Of a stretch of DNA of 64,000 nucleotides, positions 62,390 to 64,000 are shown piece by piece. The stretch is taken from NCBI RefSeq assembly GCF_025947185.1, contig NZ_CP110001.1:3596001-3660000 (forward strand). Direction: 5' to 3'. Source of the stretch: Flavobacterium sp. N2038 (GTDB lineage: Bacteria; Bacteroidota; Bacteroidia; Flavobacteriales; Flavobacteriaceae). Every line of letters starts with the position of its first letter. The first letter of the stretch is position 1. Both the position numbers and the translations under genes were made by a program. A model generated the notes under the pieces. The model had not been told where the DNA came from, searched no databases, and saw only the letters and a list, made by a program, of their open reading frames with translations.

Positions 62390-64000
62390 TAATTTGCTAC
62401 TTTTAAAGTTAAGTCAGTATCGTAATATAAAATGTAAACACCTTTGTTTGCGTGTCCTCCATCTTCTTTTTTATAATATTGAAATTTATTATCCACTTGT
62501 TCCGTCGTCATTAAATCTGCCGTTTCCTGATATGTTTTTCCTTGCATCAAACGCATCATCGTATCAAAAGTTACATCAAAACCTTTGGTTGCATAAGCAT
62601 TTGGATTTACTTTATTCTTCAATCGGTACGATTTTTCAAAGATCTGAACTCCGGCATCATCGCTTTCACGAGTTACTGATGGATACATTAATTTTAATTT
62701 TGTCAAATTATCAAAACTAATTTCATCGGTATCCAGTGTACTATTTGGTTCTAAAATCACCAATTGCACCTGACAGGTTTTTTGTGCATCCAATAAAGCT
62801 TTTATCGTTGTTTTTACCATTGCCGTATTTCCGGTTTCCATTACTACATAGTTCATTCTGTTTGGCAGCAATAAACTTTTCAGATTAGCTACATCCAAAC
62901 CTCCCGTTTCTGTCAAAGCTGCAAAAACAACTCCTTTTTGGTTTTGTTTGATATAATTAACTACCGATTCTTTTTTCTTATCAACTACAGCAACTATATT
63001 TCCGTTTTTAGCACGCATATAATCAAAAACCGCATTACGAATAACATCATTTGATGGAATTGCCTGATACAAATTATCAATTGGGTTTGCTGCATCTTTA
63101 GACAATGGAGAAATTACAGGAACATTATATATACGAAGTGAGTTTGCAGTCGCCTCAGCATTATTTTGATAAAATGGCCCAATTACAGCATTTGCATTTT
63201 GAAGTTTATTCTGCGCGATTAAACTCGAAACATTTGATGTCGTTTTAGTTTCTCCTGAATCATAAATAGAAACATCTATTGGCAATTTTAGCGTTTTGGC
63301 AGAATCAATTGCCATCATAGCTCCAGAATAAAAATCAAGAGTCATGTTTAAAAATTTATCGCTTTTAATTCTCGTAGCGGTACTTGTTGTATCACTTTGC
63401 ATTTTTGCCAAATTAAAAGGCAACAATAAAACTACTTTCTGACGACCTGTTTGCCCCCTCTTTTTGGTCAATTCAACTATTTCAGGATCTGCCGAAACAG
63501 ATTCAGATTTTACTTTATCGACAATTTTAATCCCACTTGGGACATCTGCAGCTTTTTCAATTGGTTTCTCCATCTCTTTTTCTGTCGGTTGTGCCTGTAC
63601 AATAATTGGAGCCGGCGCTAAATATCCTGTCGGAACTTTCAAAACCATTCCTTCTTTAACTCCTTCTGAAAGAGACGGATTTAATGCTGTCAATTCTTCC
63701 TGAGTCAAATGAAAAGTTCTTCCTAAACTATAAAATGTTTCTTTTGGTTTTACCTGATACTCCATATAAGTGGTTGCTTTTTTAGGAGTTTCTGCAGCTT
63801 TTTTAGTTTCTGTTGGTTTCACCGTATTTACTGCCGGAGCTGCTGTTTCGGTTTTAGGAGCTATTCCTTTTATTGTCAGTCTGTAACCTACAGGTAAACT
63901 TTCAACAATCTCAGGATTACGTTTTTCTAATTCTGCAACTGAAATGTTATATTGTTTTGCAATACCAAATTTGGTTTCCTTTGCTGCCACATCATGATAA
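62389..64000 (-). CDS. LysM plus periplasmic-binding-fold protein, N-terminus outside the window
   Basis: The frame is open to the end of the window (YHDVAAKETKFGIAKQYNIS is LysM-like), so the GTG at 63990 is not the true start; the gene continues past base 64000. At least two LysM modules are seen (the partial one and VKPKETFYSLGRTFHL...GMVLKVPTG). A linker follows, then from about residue 190 a type I periplasmic-binding / receptor-family ligand-binding fold (KVVLLLPFNLAKMQSD, ANAVIGPFYQNNAEATANSL). LysM modules bind peptidoglycan; the overall build resembles LpoA-like envelope proteins. The role is not established. Confidence 0.85.
   Translation of the reverse strand, partial: YHDVAAKETKFGIAKQYNISVAELEKRNPEIVESLPVGYRLTIKGIAPKTETAAPAVNTVKPTETKKAAETPKKATTYMEYQVKPKETFYSLGRTFHLTQEELTALNPSLSEGVKEGMVLKVPTGYLAPAPIIVQAQPTEKEMEKPIEKAADVPSGIKIVDKVKSESVSADPEIVELTKKRGQTGRQKVVLLLPFNLAKMQSDTTSTATRIKSDKFLNMTLDFYSGAMMAIDSAKTLKLPIDVSIYDSGETKTTSNVSSLIAQNKLQNANAVIGPFYQNNAEATANSLRIYNVPVISPLSKDAANPIDNLYQAIPSNDVIRNAVFDYMRAKNGNIVAVVDKKKESVVNYIKQNQKGVVFAALTETGGLDVANLKSLLLPNRMNYVVMETGNTAMVKTTIKALLDAQKTCQVQLVILEPNSTLDTDEISFDNLTKLKLMYPSVTRESDDAGVQIFEKSYRLKNKVNPNAYATKGFDVTFDTMMRLMQGKTYQETADLMTTEQVDNKFQYYKKEDGGHANKGVYILYYDTDLTLKVAN

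Overview
The window looks like a chromosomal segment of a Flavobacterium-type member of the Bacteroidota. The evidence is the AT-rich sequence, the promoter boxes of the TANNTTTG type, the SusC/SusD pairs with carboxypeptidase-like N-terminal domains, a type IX secretion C-terminal domain on a subtilase, and many family-typical proteins (DUF3810, DUF4268, DUF3820, DUF4956, DUF5107). I see no rRNA, tRNA, CRISPR array, transposase or phage gene.

Layout. Positions 1-27,300 are mostly housekeeping and membrane genes. They include a truncated FMN/Fe-S glutamate synthase-type protein, rdgB, a DEAD-box helicase with an RGG-like tail, a DUF389 membrane protein, pepD, a DUF3810 protein, an ECF sigma factor with a membrane partner, a PlsC-type acyltransferase, a NUDIX CoA pyrophosphatase, a nitronate monooxygenase-like enzyme, a T9SS-secreted subtilase, mnmA, a secreted dikinase-like protein, DUF4956, a YwqK/MORN-like protein, yidC and pyrG. 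A frameshifted remnant of a secreted-protein gene lies at about 26.46-26.76 kb. Positions 27,331-61,669 form one large glycan-utilisation region. Positions 61,988-64,000 hold an OsmC-like protein and the C-terminal part of a LysM plus periplasmic-binding-fold protein.

The glycan region has an intracellular arm on the minus strand: a galactokinase-like GHMP kinase, a sugar nucleotidyltransferase, a FucP-like MFS sugar transporter and a NagB/PIG-L fusion. A LacI-family regulator is divergent from it. The outer arm on the plus strand has two SusC/SusD pairs, a secreted GH109-type protein (alpha-N-acetylgalactosaminidase family), a GH123_N/DUF6067-like putative glycosidase, a DUF5107-TPR protein, an M1 aminopeptidase, a DUF3472 protein, a Tat-exported phosphoesterase, an arylsulfotransferase-like lipoprotein and a TsdA-like diheme cytochrome lipoprotein.

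The strongest observation is a 14-bp palindrome close to TGTGCTCGAGAACA with the central CG typical of LacI-family operators. It occurs seven times and only at four places that I found: in the kinase/LacI divergent region (two copies), upstream of SusC-1 (two), upstream of SusC-2 (two) and upstream of the GH109 gene (one). The first two places are also inverted near-copies of each other over about 85 bp, including a shared promoter. I read the region as a LacI-controlled regulon for an alpha-GalNAc-containing glycan or glycoprotein. The substrate is inferred from the GH109 residues and has not been shown. Several families of short palindromic MITE-like repeats are scattered between genes, two of them in inverted pairs tens of kilobases apart.
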